64,000 nt of DNA. Origin: CBDANW01 sp965197825 (GTDB lineage: Bacteria; Acidobacteriota; Vicinamibacteria; Marinacidobacterales; DATDRI01). The stretch is from positions 2,480,001 to 2,544,000 of the forward strand of contig CBDANW010000003.1 in assembly GCA_965197825.1 (NCBI GenBank), written 5' to 3'. The notes beneath the pieces were generated by a model. It ran no database searches and was not told the origin of the DNA. It saw only the letters and a program-made list of their open reading frames with translations. How positions within the stretch are numbered: the stretch's first letter is position 1; every line of letters begins with the position of its first letter. Both the position numbers and the translations under genes were made by a program. Shown piece by piece: positions 17,515-27,774 of the stretch.

Positions 17515-19452
17515 TCAACGCCCGCCGGTGCCCACCAACTCCTCGTCCAGACGTTGCTGGAGCTCGCCATAACGAACCATCACTGCGCGGATCACTTGAG
17601 GATCCGTCATGTCGACACCGGCGCGCTGCACCGCTTCCATCGGATAGACCGAGCCGCCCAGCTTCAGCATCGCCAGGTAGTCCTGGACCGCGGTCTCGTC
17701 GCCGGCGCGAAAGCGCTTCGCAATCGCCTCACCGGCGGCGAAGCTGGTGGCATAGACCCAAACATAGAAGGTTCGATAGAAGTGGCTGACACGAGACCAG
17801 CCGGACTGATAGACATCGTCCACGATCAGATCGGGCCCGTAGTACGTCTCCCAAAGCTCTTGGTAGGCTTTTCCGAGGGACTCCTTGGTGAGCGACTCGC
17901 CGCGCTCGGCCATCGCGTGCGCACCCGCCTCCCACTCGTGAAAGAAGATTTGTCGCACGAACGTGCCGGTGATGCTGTTCATGGCCTGATTCAGTAACAG
18001 CTGGCGCTCGATGGGATCTTCGCTGCGTTTGAAGAACCATTCGAGAAAGAGCGACTCGCTAGCAACCGAGGCAACCTCGGCTACAAACAAGCTGTAACTC
18101 GAAGATTGATAAGGTTGAGTCTGGTCGGTGAGGTGTTTGTGGATCGCGTGTCCCATCTCGTGCACCAGCGTCGAGACCGCGTCGAGCTTTCCGTTCCAAT
18201 TGAGAAACAAGTAAGGATGTGAATTGTAGGTACCCCAAGCGAATGCTCCCGGCCGCTTGCTTTGGTTGGTATAAACGTCCACCCACCGATCTTCGCGCGC
18301 CCGCTCCGCGGCTTGGGCGTACTCTTCTCCGAAGGTCTCGCGCCAGAAGGCCATGGCCAGCGCCCAACCCTCCTCGAAGGTATAGATACGATCGAGGCCA
18401 GGTAAGAGGTTGACGTACATGTCATAGATGTGGAGCTCGTCGACACCGAGCATTCGCTTTCGGAGCGCAGCATAGCCGTGAATTTGCTCGATGTTGTCGT
18501 GCACGGTCTCGACGAGAGTATCCACTACCGCGCGAGGTACGTTGGTGCCGTCGAGCGCCATGTCCAGGCTCGAGTCGTAGTGTCGGGTACGAGCCAGCCA
18601 GGCATCCCGTTGGATGCTGCCTCCCAAAGTGGACGCGAACGTGTTCGCGAACTGATCGTAGGTACTGAAAAGGGCCAACGACCCTTCGCGCCGGACCCGC
18701 CGATCCGGGCTCATCACGAAGCGGATGTATTGCCCGGGCACGACGTTCTGCTCGATACCTTTTTCATCCTTCACCATCGGCCATTCGATATCGGAGGTCT
18801 CGAGACTCGTGAAAGCCTGCTGGTGAGCCGCGCCGGGAAGCGAGGAGCCGGCGAGAATCTCTTCGATTTCGGCGCTGCGGATGTGAGCCTTGGTGCGGAT
18901 GATGTTGTCGATGTAGTGGGCGTAGGGTCGCACGCTGTCGGCCTTCAGGAGCTCCGTCAAGCGGTCGGGAGGGAGCTGGGCGATCTCTGGCTCGACGTAT
19001 GACGCGGCCTCCTGAACCTTGCTAGCAAGCGCTCGTGCCAGCCCGGATAGCTCCTTTGCAGTAGGGTCCTCGGTGTCGGTATAGAAGAGCTGAAACGCAT
19101 AGACGAAGACATCTTCGAAGTGACGCTCGAGATCGAACTTCGTTTGAAGAGCTTCGCTCAAGACCTCGGGCGATTCGCCGAGGCGACCCTGGTAAGAAGA
19201 GAGACCGGGCAGCGCCTGCTCGACCTGCTCGCGAGACGCCTCCCAGGCTTCTCGGTTGGGAAAGATAGCATCGAGATCCCAACGGTATGCCAGGGGAATC
19301 TCATCCCGCTCTTCGAAAAAGAGGTTCTCATCGACCTGTCCCTGCGCTCCGGCGGTCGGGCTCAGAAAAACGAGCGCCGCGGGAGCGGCGAGAAACGGAC
19401 GCAGCCTCAAGCTACTCGGCCAGGGGTATCCCCACATTGGATGAATCGGCAT
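17515..19452 (-). CDS. pepF: Oligoendopeptidase F-type metallopeptidase (M3), exported
   Basis: A 645-aa protein from ATG 19452, supported by GGAGGAGGA just upstream. A signal segment follows (SLRLRPFLAAPAALVFLSPTAGA), which is unusual for cytosolic PepF and suggests a periplasmic enzyme. The zinc site HEMGH is at residues 431-435 and the downstream Glu lies in FVAEVAS about 24 residues later, both as in family M3. The N-terminal oligoendopeptidase region (YRWDLDAIFPNREAWEASREQVE) is typical. It should cleave short peptides. Convergent with the frameshifted barrel gene. Confidence 0.92.
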   Translation of the reverse strand: MPIHPMWGYPWPSSLRLRPFLAAPAALVFLSPTAGAQGQVDENLFFEERDEIPLAYRWDLDAIFPNREAWEASREQVEQALPGLSSYQGRLGESPEVLSEALQTKFDLERHFEDVFVYAFQLFYTDTEDPTAKELSGLARALASKVQEAASYVEPEIAQLPPDRLTELLKADSVRPYAHYIDNIIRTKAHIRSAEIEEILAGSSLPGAAHQQAFTSLETSDIEWPMVKDEKGIEQNVVPGQYIRFVMSPDRRVRREGSLALFSTYDQFANTFASTLGGSIQRDAWLARTRHYDSSLDMALDGTNVPRAVVDTLVETVHDNIEQIHGYAALRKRMLGVDELHIYDMYVNLLPGLDRIYTFEEGWALAMAFWRETFGEEYAQAAERAREDRWVDVYTNQSKRPGAFAWGTYNSHPYLFLNWNGKLDAVSTLVHEMGHAIHKHLTDQTQPYQSSSYSLFVAEVASVASESLFLEWFFKRSEDPIERQLLLNQAMNSITGTFVRQIFFHEWEAGAHAMAERGESLTKESLGKAYQELWETYYGPDLIVDDVYQSGWSRVSHFYRTFYVWVYATSFAAGEAIAKRFRAGDETAVQDYLAMLKLGGSVYPMEAVQRAGVDMTDPQVIRAVMVRYGELQQRLDEELVGTGGR

Positions 19453-19513
19453 GCATCCTCCTCCTCGCGAAACGTCTAATGATGACGATAGTACCGCGGT
19501 ACTACCTTGGAAC

Positions 19514-21441
19514 CTATGGCGTATACCAAATGGGCGACGTATAAGCCCTTTCCTGTGTGGAGGTAGGCACCCCCTCTGGCAGAGGGATGCCGAACCGGAA
19601 GGCGTCATAGGTCGACCAGCGAGGCGTCGGGATCTCTATCACGCGAGCATAATAGAAAGCCTTTTGGCCGGGATCGAAATCCGGATCCGTCCACACGGCC
19701 CCAAGCTCCGATGCGCCAATCGTGTTGATCCAGTTCGCGTTCTGGACGTCGACCGTATTACCCACCGGCGGCAGCTTGCCATTGCCTCCGATCCTTCGAT
19801 CGCCAGACCACGCCACATCGTAGACCTTTTCTTGCGTCTCGCCGTTCTCGGCTAGCCAGCCCTTGATGATTTGGATCCGATCGAGGTTGGCCCCGATCGG
19901 ATCGCGCAATGCGTAGACCATGAAGGTAGGAGCCGACGCGCTGCCCGGCTTCGCTGGCAGATCGCTCCCCATCGGCACGCCTTTGTCATAGCCGCCGAAG
20001 GCTGGCTGGCGGCTATTCAAATCTCGGTCGGTGAACTCCCAGCCTCCGAAGAGGCGAACCCCCATGCGGGAGCCGGTCGTCGCATAGACTTCCTTGCGCT
20101 CCATGGCATCGAGAATCGCCTCGCGAGTGTTTTCTGTCGCCCAAACAGCCGCCAGCCCCGAAGCAACCTGCTGCCAGGCATAGATCGTGCCGTTCTCATT
20201 GCTCATGAACGGATGGGTCATACGCTCCGGGGTGGGTTCATAGCCCGAGTGCTTGCCGAAGAAATTATCTTCCTGTGCGGTCGCCAGTGACGTGTGGCTG
20301 TCGGTCGAGCCAATCATGCCGAACTTGTAGGGATTCGTGCCGAGCCTGGTCTCGATGGCGAGACCGCGCTTCAGCGCTTCGCGTCCATATTCGCCGGCCA
20401 GCATGTCGTTGGTCTTGGCCTCCGAGACGTCGAGATTCCCGATGGCCCACGTCTCATAATCGGCGAATTCGTCATCCGGTGATAGGAATGGATGCGCTTC
20501 GCCATCGCCATTGATCTGCGTGACCTCATAGAGTGGTTCCCAGTGGGCCCGTGTGGTGACGTACTCTTCGTCGAGCACGACTCCGTCATATTGCGCCTCG
20601 AGCGGAAACATGATGCCGTTGGCGAGATTGCCGTTGTGGGCGATTGCCAGCACATCGCCACCGGTTCTCTCCTCGTACGTCGTCAGCCAATTCCAAAGGT
20701 CGCGTGGGTTGATACTGCCCATCGGTGGGTAGGTAGTAAACGGCACCATTTGCCCGCCCTTATCCTCACCATCCCGATAGACGACGACGCGGTGCATGTT
20801 GTTGCCCCTGACGAGGGAGGTCCACTCGTAGCCGATGAAGGCGGTGAAGGTTCCTGGGTCGTCATACGTTTCCGCGGCATCTACGGTGTTCTGCCACGCG
20901 GATTTGTAGCCGAGTCGGGGGTGTAGAGCAGTGTTTCCGGGAACTCCCCTTGTGAAAACATGCCGATGAGTTCCATTGCCACGCCGACACCCTCTTCGGC
21001 CATGACCCGGTCGCACCAGTCCTTGCCGGTCGGGTCTTTCAGTATATGGGGCTTGCCATCGAACAAATCTGGGAAAAACCCCATGTTGTCCGAGTGATCG
21101 GACACCACGAGGAAATCGAGCGGCCTAGACAGCTTCGCCTTCACGCCTGTTGATGTGGTGATTTCTTCGCCCCGTGCGAAGCGGTACGCTTCGTCGAGGC
21201 CGAGCCGGTTGCCGAACGCACCGGCATCCATCGAAAGGGCGGTGTGCAAATGCGTGTCGCCCCAGAAGACTCGGCTCGGAAATCCGCGCCCCGCATACGG
21301 CGAGTACGATCTCCCCGAATAACGATCGGAAAGGGCCTCTTCTCCGTCCGGAGGAGGCGGAACCTGAGACCACGCCAAAGGTAGATTCAATGAGAACACG
21401 AGCGCGATGCTCAAACCGTACACGAATCGTCGCATGATCAT
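19514..21441 (-). pseudogene. DUF3604 protein, one frameshift
   Basis: Two overlapping frames reconstruct a ~640-aa exported protein of the DUF3604 family. The N-terminal part from 21441 has a signal peptide (MIMRRFVYGLSIALVFSLN) and VFWGDTHLHTALSMDAGAFG…FLVVSDHSDNMGF, a PHP-like metal-binding pattern. It runs to ETLLYTPDS and then must shift frame to GYKSAWQNTVDAAETYDDPGTFTAFIGYEWTS and on to the stop at 19514. The break coincides with a run of five cytosines (minus-strand sense) near 20918-20922, a likely homopolymer indel. Function is unknown; PHP-like residues imply a hydrolase. Confidence 0.82.
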
Positions 21442-21636
21442 TCTCCCCTCGCCTTCGAGGCACTAAGGCGAGTCAGCACCCGGCGCCATCATAGCATCGA
21501 CTCCATACTCAGGTTGTACCCCAAGTTGTTGGGGTCGTCCCCGTAGACGGCTGCCCTTGGGATGATTTTCGAAAAGGTTTGGATCTCAGTGGAGATCACG
21601 GCTCGAGCCGAGCTAGGTCAGTTGCACTCCCGCTCC

Positions 21637-21644
21637 GCCGGGCG
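21637..21644. repeat. 8-bp target-site duplication, left copy
   Basis: GCCGGGCG at 21637-21644 is repeated exactly at 23017-23024, immediately flanking the IS256-type element. Eight base pairs is the usual duplication length for IS256-family transposition. The sequence belongs to the interrupted PAP2 gene. Confidence 0.92.
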
Positions 21645-23016
21645 GAGCTCTTGTCAATAGGTGTGTAAAAAAGTTCAGGCAGCAGCAACCTTCGACGACT
21701 CCGTTACCCTGTCTCCATCTTCAAATCGAACGCCCAGGTGAACCTCTCGCATCAGCTCCGGTGCGTTGAGCCGGCGAAAATTCTTCTCCGCAACCAGAAG
21801 CAGTTTGAAGATTGTCGCAGTGGCGGACTCGACTTTCTTGAACCTTTTGGCCGCATCCGTTCTCAATCTCAGTGCAGCGAACGGTGACTCCACGACGTTG
21901 CTCGTGCGAAGGTGTTGCCAGTGAGGCTTGGGAAAGGAATAAAAGCTGACCATCCGCTCCCAGTCCTCGTCGAGCACGTGCGCGGCCCCCGGAAGACCCT
22001 TGCGCAAGCACCAATCCTGGAACTTGGCCTTCTTCGTCTCGCACTCCTGCAGGCTGGTGGCGTAGGGGATCGCCGTCAACAGCGGCTTGGCCTGCGCCTG
22101 GTCCCTTTTCGGAATCCGGTCCAGTACGTTGAGGATTCGGTGGTTCCAGCACCGCTGTTCCTCAGCTTCTGGAAATACGTTTCGGGTCGCGGCCCAGATG
22201 CCGAGATGACCGTCACCGATCACCAAACGGGGACATCTCAGACCGCGCTTCTTCAGTCTCCGTAGCAGCGACGACCATGACGCTTCGGATTCTCGATGCC
22301 CGGCCTCCAGCGTCAGGACGATTTTCGTCCCGTCGGACAGGCCACCAACCGCAACTAGCACCGCCGCCTTGTCCTTCTCAAGGCCGGCCTTCACGTACAC
22401 GCCATCTACCCACAGGTACACGAGCTCGAGTTCTTCCAGTGGGCGAGCTAGCCACTGCTCGTACTCTCCCTGCCATTTCTGTTTCAGCCGCGACACCGTG
22501 CTGGGAGAAAGTGGAGCGTCCTCCCCTAGAAGCCCGCGGAGCGCCAGATCGAAATCTCCGTGAGCTAGTCCATGCAGGTACAGCTCCGGAATCAACTCGC
22601 TCACCGTTTCGCTCCGACGCTTGAACAGCGGAAGCACTCGACTTTCGAACCTCTCCTCCACGTCCCGTACTCTCGGCCGGCGAACCGTCACTGTGCCCAC
22701 GCTCATCGTCAGCTTCCGAGGCTTACCGTATCCATTTCGATAGCCCGCCGTTGTGTCCACGGGCTTCCGTCTCTCCGATTTCTCACGCCCGAGAAGCTCC
22801 GTGACTTCGGCTACCATCAGCTCCTGCACCCAATCCTGGATCTCAAGCCTCGCCCACTTCTCCAGCGACTCCCAAGCCACCCTTGACGAGCTCCGTCGTC
22901 CTGTGGTCTTTTCCTTCATGGCGGTGTCTCCTTCCGTTGGCCCCTTCACGCCGTGTTTCGTGACGCGGAAGGTTACTCCGCCTTTACTTTATTTCCACAC
23001 CTTCTGAGGGTAGCTC
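21645..23016 (-). mobile_element. Complete IS256-family element (type a)
   Basis: A 1372-bp element whose two ends form an imperfect inverted repeat starting GAGCT and sharing AGGTGTG about 15 bp in. It is bounded by a perfect 8-bp duplication (GCCGGGCG) and contains one transposase gene. It is structurally complete and probably recent. A ~190-bp fragment of a second copy, from the transposase 5' end to the terminus, occurs at 31481-31670. Confidence 0.93.
21675..22919 (-). CDS. IS256-family transposase (type a)
   Basis: A 414-aa mutator-type transposase from ATG 22919 (MKEKTTGRRSSSRVAWESLE). The frame continues 10 codons further to 22949, but the later start is shared with the partial copy at 31573. 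Catalytic acidic residues fit the DDE pattern: LWVDGVYVKAG, VIGDGHLGIWAATRN and SNVVESPFAALRLRTD. The N-terminal region contains the family block RKPVDTTAGYRNGYGKPRKLT. No frameshift, so it is likely functional. Confidence 0.93.
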   Translation of the reverse strand: MKEKTTGRRSSSRVAWESLEKWARLEIQDWVQELMVAEVTELLGREKSERRKPVDTTAGYRNGYGKPRKLTMSVGTVTVRRPRVRDVEERFESRVLPLFKRRSETVSELIPELYLHGLAHGDFDLALRGLLGEDAPLSPSTVSRLKQKWQGEYEQWLARPLEELELVYLWVDGVYVKAGLEKDKAAVLVAVGGLSDGTKIVLTLEAGHRESEASWSSLLRRLKKRGLRCPRLVIGDGHLGIWAATRNVFPEAEEQRCWNHRILNVLDRIPKRDQAQAKPLLTAIPYATSLQECETKKAKFQDWCLRKGLPGAAHVLDEDWERMVSFYSFPKPHWQHLRTSNVVESPFAALRLRTDAAKRFKKVESATATIFKLLLVAEKNFRRLNAPELMREVHLGVRFEDGDRVTESSKVAAA

Positions 23017-23216
23017 GCCGGGCGTCAGCAAGGGGCTGACCGCGAAGCGTGCCTCGGCCAGATCGATGGTGACGGTTCGCCCAACCATGATCCCGACGGC
23101 AGCGCCGAAGATGACGTCACTCAGATAGTGCTTGTTCTCGCTCAGCCGGGAGCCCGCGACGTAGCCCGCTACCGCATAGGCCGGAGCGCCCACCTTCCAG
23201 CCGTATCCGTTTACCC

Positions 23217-23769
23217 ACAAGAACTTCGTCGGCGTCTCGCTCGCGACCGGAGAGCTCCTGTGGCGCCGCCCGTTCGAGACCCGGAGCGACACGACGTCGC
23301 AGACGCCGATTCTCTACAGGAACACGGTGATCGAGGCCGGGCGCGGAAACGGCATCACGGCCGTGAACGTCGTGCGGGACGGCGACGGGTGGAGAACCGA
23401 AAACGTATGGCACAACGGATGAAGTTTCCTTGCACATGGCCAACGCGGTCGCCATCGAACGGCGTGTTGTACGGGCTTTCCCACCTGAACAGCGGACAGT
23501 ACTTCGGACTCGACCTCGATACGGGTCAGGTCCTGTGGACGAGCGATCCGCGGCTGGCGGAAAACGCCGCTATCGTCCGGGCGGGCGACACAATATTCTC
23601 GGTCGAGGATGATGCCGAGCTGGTCGTGTTCCGTAACAGCCGTACCGGGTTCGACGTGCTCGAGCGCTATGAAGTCGCTACCAGCGCGACCTGGACGCAA
23701 CCCACGATCTTCGGTGGCAAAGTGTTCGTCAAGGACGTTTCGACGCTGGCGCTCCTAAGCTTCAACTGA
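23217..23769 (+). pseudogene. PQQ-like beta-propeller protein, 3' fragment with frameshifts
   Basis: A C-terminal fragment of a BamB/PQQ-like propeller protein. The reading is NFVGVSLATGELLWRRPFETRSDTTSQTPILYRNTVIEAGRG…WRTENVWHN, a shift near 23418, EVSLHMANAVAIE, a shift near 23460, and GVLYGLSHLNSGQYFGLDLDTGQVLWTSD to the stop at 23767-23769. The tryptophan-docking repeats (GELLW, GQVLW) are diagnostic. The 5' end is lost at the junction with the PAP2 fragment near 23215. Function unknown. Confidence 0.75.
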
Positions 23770-23824
23770 GAGAGCGTCCGGCGGCGAGTGGAACGAATCC
23801 ACTCGCCGCCAAACTCACCTAGTC

Positions 23825-24967
23825 CTAGTCGCTGGTGGGCTCGGATGCGCGCAGCACGACGTAGTTGCGCAACGTGCCCAGCCGCTCGATCGAAATCTCG
23901 ACCGTATCACCGGCTTCCAGCTGCCCCGTCGGCCTCGGCACCCCCGTCGCCACGATATCCCCCGGCTCGAGCGTCATGATGTGCGAGATGAGCGACAGCT
24001 GCGTCGGGATGCGGTGTCTCATGAAGCTGGTGTTGGCGTTGTCCATCTCGTGCACCTCACCGTTGAGCTTCGTCTCGAGTGCGAGGTTGTAGGGATTGGG
24101 CACATCTTCCTTGAGCGTGATGTACGGGCCGGTCGGCCCGAAGCAATCCATGCCCTTCGTCATGCTCGATCCCTCGGTGCCACTGGCACCCGTTTGCAGC
24201 GTGCGCCCGCTCACGTCGTTGTGGATCGTGTAGCCGAACACGTAGTCCATGGCGTCGGCCTCGGACACGTTTTTCGCCCGCTTGCCGATAATATAGGCGA
24301 ACTCCACTTCGTGGGTGTTCGGATACCCGTCCAGAAGGAGGTCGGTCATGACGATCTCGTCGTCCGGATCACAAAGCGAGGCCACGGACTTCAAGAACGG
24401 AGAGGGGCGCCCCCGGTCCGCCTCGCGACCGAATCCCTCCTGCGGGGTGCGTTCCAGCGGAGGCGGATTTTCCATCGGGCCCCCGGGTCGAAAAAAGTTG
24501 CCGGCGATCCCAAACATCTTGTGGGGGTTCGGGATCGGCGTCTTCACGCGGACCGAAGTGGGCGGATGGAAGACGCGATACTCTCCCCCGAGATCGACCA
24601 AGTTACCATCCGCCTTGTGGGCAAGGGCCGCTTGGTACACCGTCTTGACACCGTTCACCGCGGAGTCGCCAACCTCGATCAGGCTCCTCATGTCCGCTGG
24701 AATGTAGGCCAGGTTCTCGACCTCCGGAGCGCCGGTAGCCTTCAACACCAGGATGGCATTGTGGATATCGACGATGTCCTTCTGACCGTTCCCCTCTGTC
24801 GCACCGAGGCGCAGCTCGCCGGTGGTCTGGAAAGTCAAGAGGCGAAAAATCGATTCCTCGTCCTGCTGCGCCTCGGCTGACGTGCTGAGGACCGCGATCA
24901 GGGCGAATAGAACCAGAACGAATAGGGCCATCCGTCCACCATAGCGTGACATACCGTTCATCATCAT
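23825..24967 (-). CDS. Fumarylacetoacetate hydrolase-family protein with signal peptide
   Basis: A 380-aa protein from ATG 24967, preceded by AGGAG at good spacing. A signal peptide is visible (GRMALFVLVLFALIAVLSTS, then AEAQ), so the protein is exported, unusual for this normally cytosolic family. The FAH fold is recognised from NPHKMFGIAGNF, THEVEFAYIIGKRAKNVSEADAMDYVFGYTIHNDVSGR and the C-terminal PTQLSLISHIMTLEPGDIVATGVP. The Glu-Glu-Asp metal site typical of FAH hydrolases appears to be present (VEFAY and the earlier ERTPQEGFG region are candidates). The substrate is not determinable. Confidence 0.87.
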   Translation of the reverse strand: MMMNGMSRYGGRMALFVLVLFALIAVLSTSAEAQQDEESIFRLLTFQTTGELRLGATEGNGQKDIVDIHNAILVLKATGAPEVENLAYIPADMRSLIEVGDSAVNGVKTVYQAALAHKADGNLVDLGGEYRVFHPPTSVRVKTPIPNPHKMFGIAGNFFRPGGPMENPPPLERTPQEGFGREADRGRPSPFLKSVASLCDPDDEIVMTDLLLDGYPNTHEVEFAYIIGKRAKNVSEADAMDYVFGYTIHNDVSGRTLQTGASGTEGSSMTKGMDCFGPTGPYITLKEDVPNPYNLALETKLNGEVHEMDNANTSFMRHRIPTQLSLISHIMTLEPGDIVATGVPRPTGQLEAGDTVEISIERLGTLRNYVVLRASEPTSD

Positions 24968-25113
24968 GGTCTTTACTCCTTGAAGCAGAAAAAAACCGCC
25001 AGAAATCTCTTCGTATACCGACCCGTGAATATACCCATCCCGGGCGCCTGGTTCAATCCTGAGCCCAGAGCTGACCGCCTCGAACGGATTACCCACCTCG
25101 CGCGACGGGTCTT

Positions 25114-26587
25114 CTATTTTTCCAGTCGCTTCTCGAGCTCTTCGCAAACGGTTTCCAGCACCTGGATGCGCGCCCACCGCTTGTCATTGGCCGCGATCAG
25201 GTGCCAGCGGGCAAATTCGGTGCTTGTCCGTTGGATCATTTCGTCCGCGGCGATCCCGTAGCCGTTCCACCGCTCGCGATTGCGATAGTCGTCGTCGGTG
25301 ATCTTATACTTCTTGAAGGGAATCTTCTCGCGGGCTTTGAAACGGCGCAGTTGCTCATCGGCATCGATGTGGAGCCAGAATTTCATCACCACACTTCCCT
25401 GTTGGACGATCTGCTCTTCGAAGTCGTTGATCTCTACGTAAGCACGCCTCCACTCGATCTCGGAAGCAAAGCCCTCCAGTCGTTCCACAAGAACGCGTCC
25501 GTACCAGCTCCGGTCGAAGATCGCCGTGTGTCCGGCGCGCGGGAGATTCCTCCAGAGTCGCCAAAGATAGTGATGCGCTAGCTCCTCGTCGGTGGGTGCG
25601 ACAATGGGAATGACGCGGTAGTGACCCGCGTCCATTGCCGCGGTGACGCGACGGATGACTCCCCCTTTACCGGCCGCATCCCATCCCTCGAACACAAAGA
25701 CCGAAGAGATACCCTTCCGGTGCACCTTGCGGCTGAGCTTGGCCAGACGGCGCCATCCCTTCTGCAGCTTCGCTTCGTAATCCGGTTTGCTGAGTGTCTT
25801 GCTTAGATCGATCTGGTCCAGGACCGTCGTCGCGTTCTCCTGCGATACGGGCGACGCGGGCGCCTTCTTCGGTGGCTCCGCCAGGCGTTTGGTGAGCGAA
25901 CGGATGACCCACTGGGCGATCGTTACATTCCGGTACCGAAAACCCGTACTTTCAATAACGTTCCACGACGCCTCGCCGGAGCTGGTACGGCGAAGTGCAC
26001 GCTCCGCGATGTCGTGAACGTCGTCGTAACGTTTGACCAGAAGACGGTCCTGTTTCGTTGGCTTGAATGCCAAACGGGAGCTCATCCCTTTTCCCATGAG
26101 ACGCTTCTTCGCTTTCGATTTCGGCATGTGGAGCCAGAATTTGAGAAGGAGCGCGCCGTCATCCGTCAAGGCTTTCTCAAAAATCTCGATATGGCGAAGC
26201 CTCTGATCAGGCTCCGTTTCGTTGATGTGGCCGAGAAGGCGATCCGCAATCGCTCGGAGCGTCCACTCCCGGTAGTAAATGCCGATACGGCCCGCGGCCG
26301 GTAGCGTCCGCCAGTAACGCCAAAAACGGGGCCGCTCAAGCTCTTCCGAAGTCGGGATCTCGAAGACATTGGCCTCGAGGTAGCGAGGATCCATCCACTC
26401 GTGGAGCAGATTGAGAACCTCTTGACACCCGAAACGATCGGCGCCTCCAACTACGAGGATGACGGGGAAACTCGCCGCTTCACGCAGATCGTACTGGACC
26501 GTCAGGAGACCGACCCGAAAGGCCTCTTCGTACTCCTTAATAGTCTTCTTTGCTCGTCGTGCGGCCAAGCTCAGCGGGCTCGAACAT
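25114..26587 (-). CDS. pap: Polyphosphate:AMP phosphotransferase (tandem PPK2), possible 5' frameshift
   Basis: About 490 aa with two PPK2 domains in tandem, as in polyphosphate:AMP phosphotransferases that make ADP from AMP and polyphosphate. The C-terminal domain carries VFEGWDAAGKGGVIRR (Walker A-like), IFDRSWYGRVLVERLEGF (Walker B-like) and RNRERWNGY. The N-terminal domain is degenerate (VVGGADRFGCQEVLNLLHEWMDPRY), normal for the class. The uninterrupted frame starts at TTG 26568, but ATG 26587 in another frame gives MFEPAELGRTTSKE, the expected family N-terminus; one extra base near 26540 separates the two. Either a sequencing error or a pseudogene. Confidence 0.85.
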
Positions 26588-26719
26588 GGCCGAACCGTAA
26601 CACAGTGACGCGTCCGGCAGAAGCTCTAACAAGAAATCTCGTTGCGACCAGAACGACCCAAAGGAGAAAACCAACTCCGGAAGGTAATGGAAAACGCTGG
26701 AGCCGGCCCCTCAGCCTAC

Positions 26720-27466
26720 TCAGTGCAGATCGAAATCGGCGATCACCGGAAGATGATCGCTAGCGACTTTGGATAGCCGCAATCGGCAAGTGTGCGCCGT
26801 GACCGCGCGAATCGGTCCCCGGTAGTAAATGCGATCGAGGCCGCCTCTTGGGGAGAAAGATGGGTACGTACGCAGGGCTCCTTTGTAGCTGTCGCCTTTG
26901 TGTGTGGCGCTCCCGAAGCGGAGAATCTCCGTGAAGATTGGATGTAGCAAGGATCGCCAGTCGTTGAAATCACCGCCGACGACGGACGGTTGGTCAGGAT
27001 CTAGATCGAAAAACTCCCTAGAGCGAACCAGATGTCCGATCTGACGGATGCGTTCCTGTGCCCCCAATCCCAGATGTAAGTTGAACACGTCCATCTTGTG
27101 GGGATGCCCGTGCGCTTTTTCTATCTCGATGGTCGTGTGCTGGCAGCCCCGGCGTTTGCGCGAATCGATCGTGAGATCGATGTTGCGCTCTCTCAGAATC
27201 GGGTAGCGACTGAGCGTAGCATTCCCGTAGCGACCCTTGCGCAGTGAGACGTTGTGTCCGACGACGAAGTGCGGATAGTCCAGCGCGCCGGCAAGATCGC
27301 GCCCGAGATCCATCTCTCGTGATCGCGGCGCTCCCTCATCCACCTCCTGGAGCAACAGGACGTCCGGAGTGTAGTGCGTGACGATCTCCACGATACGCTC
27401 CGGCCGAAAGCGCCGATCGACCCCGATGGCGCGGTGAATGTTGTAGGTCATCATCCGTACACGCAC
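26720..27466 (-). CDS. Endonuclease/exonuclease/phosphatase family protein
   Basis: A 248-aa protein from GTG 27466, chosen because GGAG lies 7 nt upstream and because the conserved core begins right after it (MMTYNIHRAIGVD); the frame extends to 27625 without support. EEP-fold catalytic motifs are visible: LLLQEVDEG (metal-binding Glu), FNLHLGLG (His), GDFNDW (Asp-Asn) and SDHLPVIADF (Asp-His). The family includes nucleases and lipid phosphatases; a cardiolipin synthase- or DNase-like role is possible, but nothing here decides it. Confidence 0.85.
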   Translation of the reverse strand: MRVRMMTYNIHRAIGVDRRFRPERIVEIVTHYTPDVLLLQEVDEGAPRSREMDLGRDLAGALDYPHFVVGHNVSLRKGRYGNATLSRYPILRERNIDLTIDSRKRRGCQHTTIEIEKAHGHPHKMDVFNLHLGLGAQERIRQIGHLVRSREFFDLDPDQPSVVGGDFNDWRSLLHPIFTEILRFGSATHKGDSYKGALRTYPSFSPRGGLDRIYYRGPIRAVTAHTCRLRLSKVASDHLPVIADFDLH

Positions 27467-27774
27467 GTACCGTCTCCTGCTGTCTGAATGCGCTCTCCGG
27501 TTTCGTGCCGCGGCCGAGAACTGGGGAGCCGTGCGCGATGATATCGGTGGTCTCGCACCGTTTTCAAGGAAGACGAAGGCGGCAACGATAATGGACCGTG
27601 ATGGGGGTTGAGTACCCGAAACCACCGACCTGCCCGTCCGCCGTAGTCTTCAGGTGATCACGTGGACCAAGACGGGCGGATAGTTGCTCGTCGGTCACCG
27701 TAGATCAAGCTGGTTTGGAACCAAGTTGGAACCAAACACGGCTCTTCCTATTTCTTCCATCAGTATGCCACATA
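27467..27774. other. Intergenic region between the divergent EEP gene and vapBC
   Basis: No convincing gene. It holds the upstream region of the EEP gene and, toward 27720, short direct repeats (GGAACCAA repeated twice near 27718-27734). A loose inverted repeat around CCCGTCCGCC / GGCGG (27632-27680) could be a terminator-like structure, but no T-run follows. Confidence 0.4.

Larger units (their letters stand above)
21613..23215 (-). pseudogene. PAP2-family phosphatase, truncated and IS-interrupted
   Basis: The fragment 23017-23215 encodes GYGWKVGAPAYAVAGYVAGSRLSENKHYLSDVIFGAAVGIMVGRTVT…SPLLTPG, the C-terminal half of a PAP2 (type 2 phosphatidic acid phosphatase) protein. The SR…H…D pattern is the last catalytic motif. 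Removing the IS256 element and one copy of its 8-bp duplication lets the frame continue as GGAGVQLT to a TAG at 21613-21615, so the IS inserted about seven codons before the stop. The 5' half is missing: near 23215 the sequence switches to an unrelated PQQ-propeller gene on the other strand. Confidence 0.82.
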
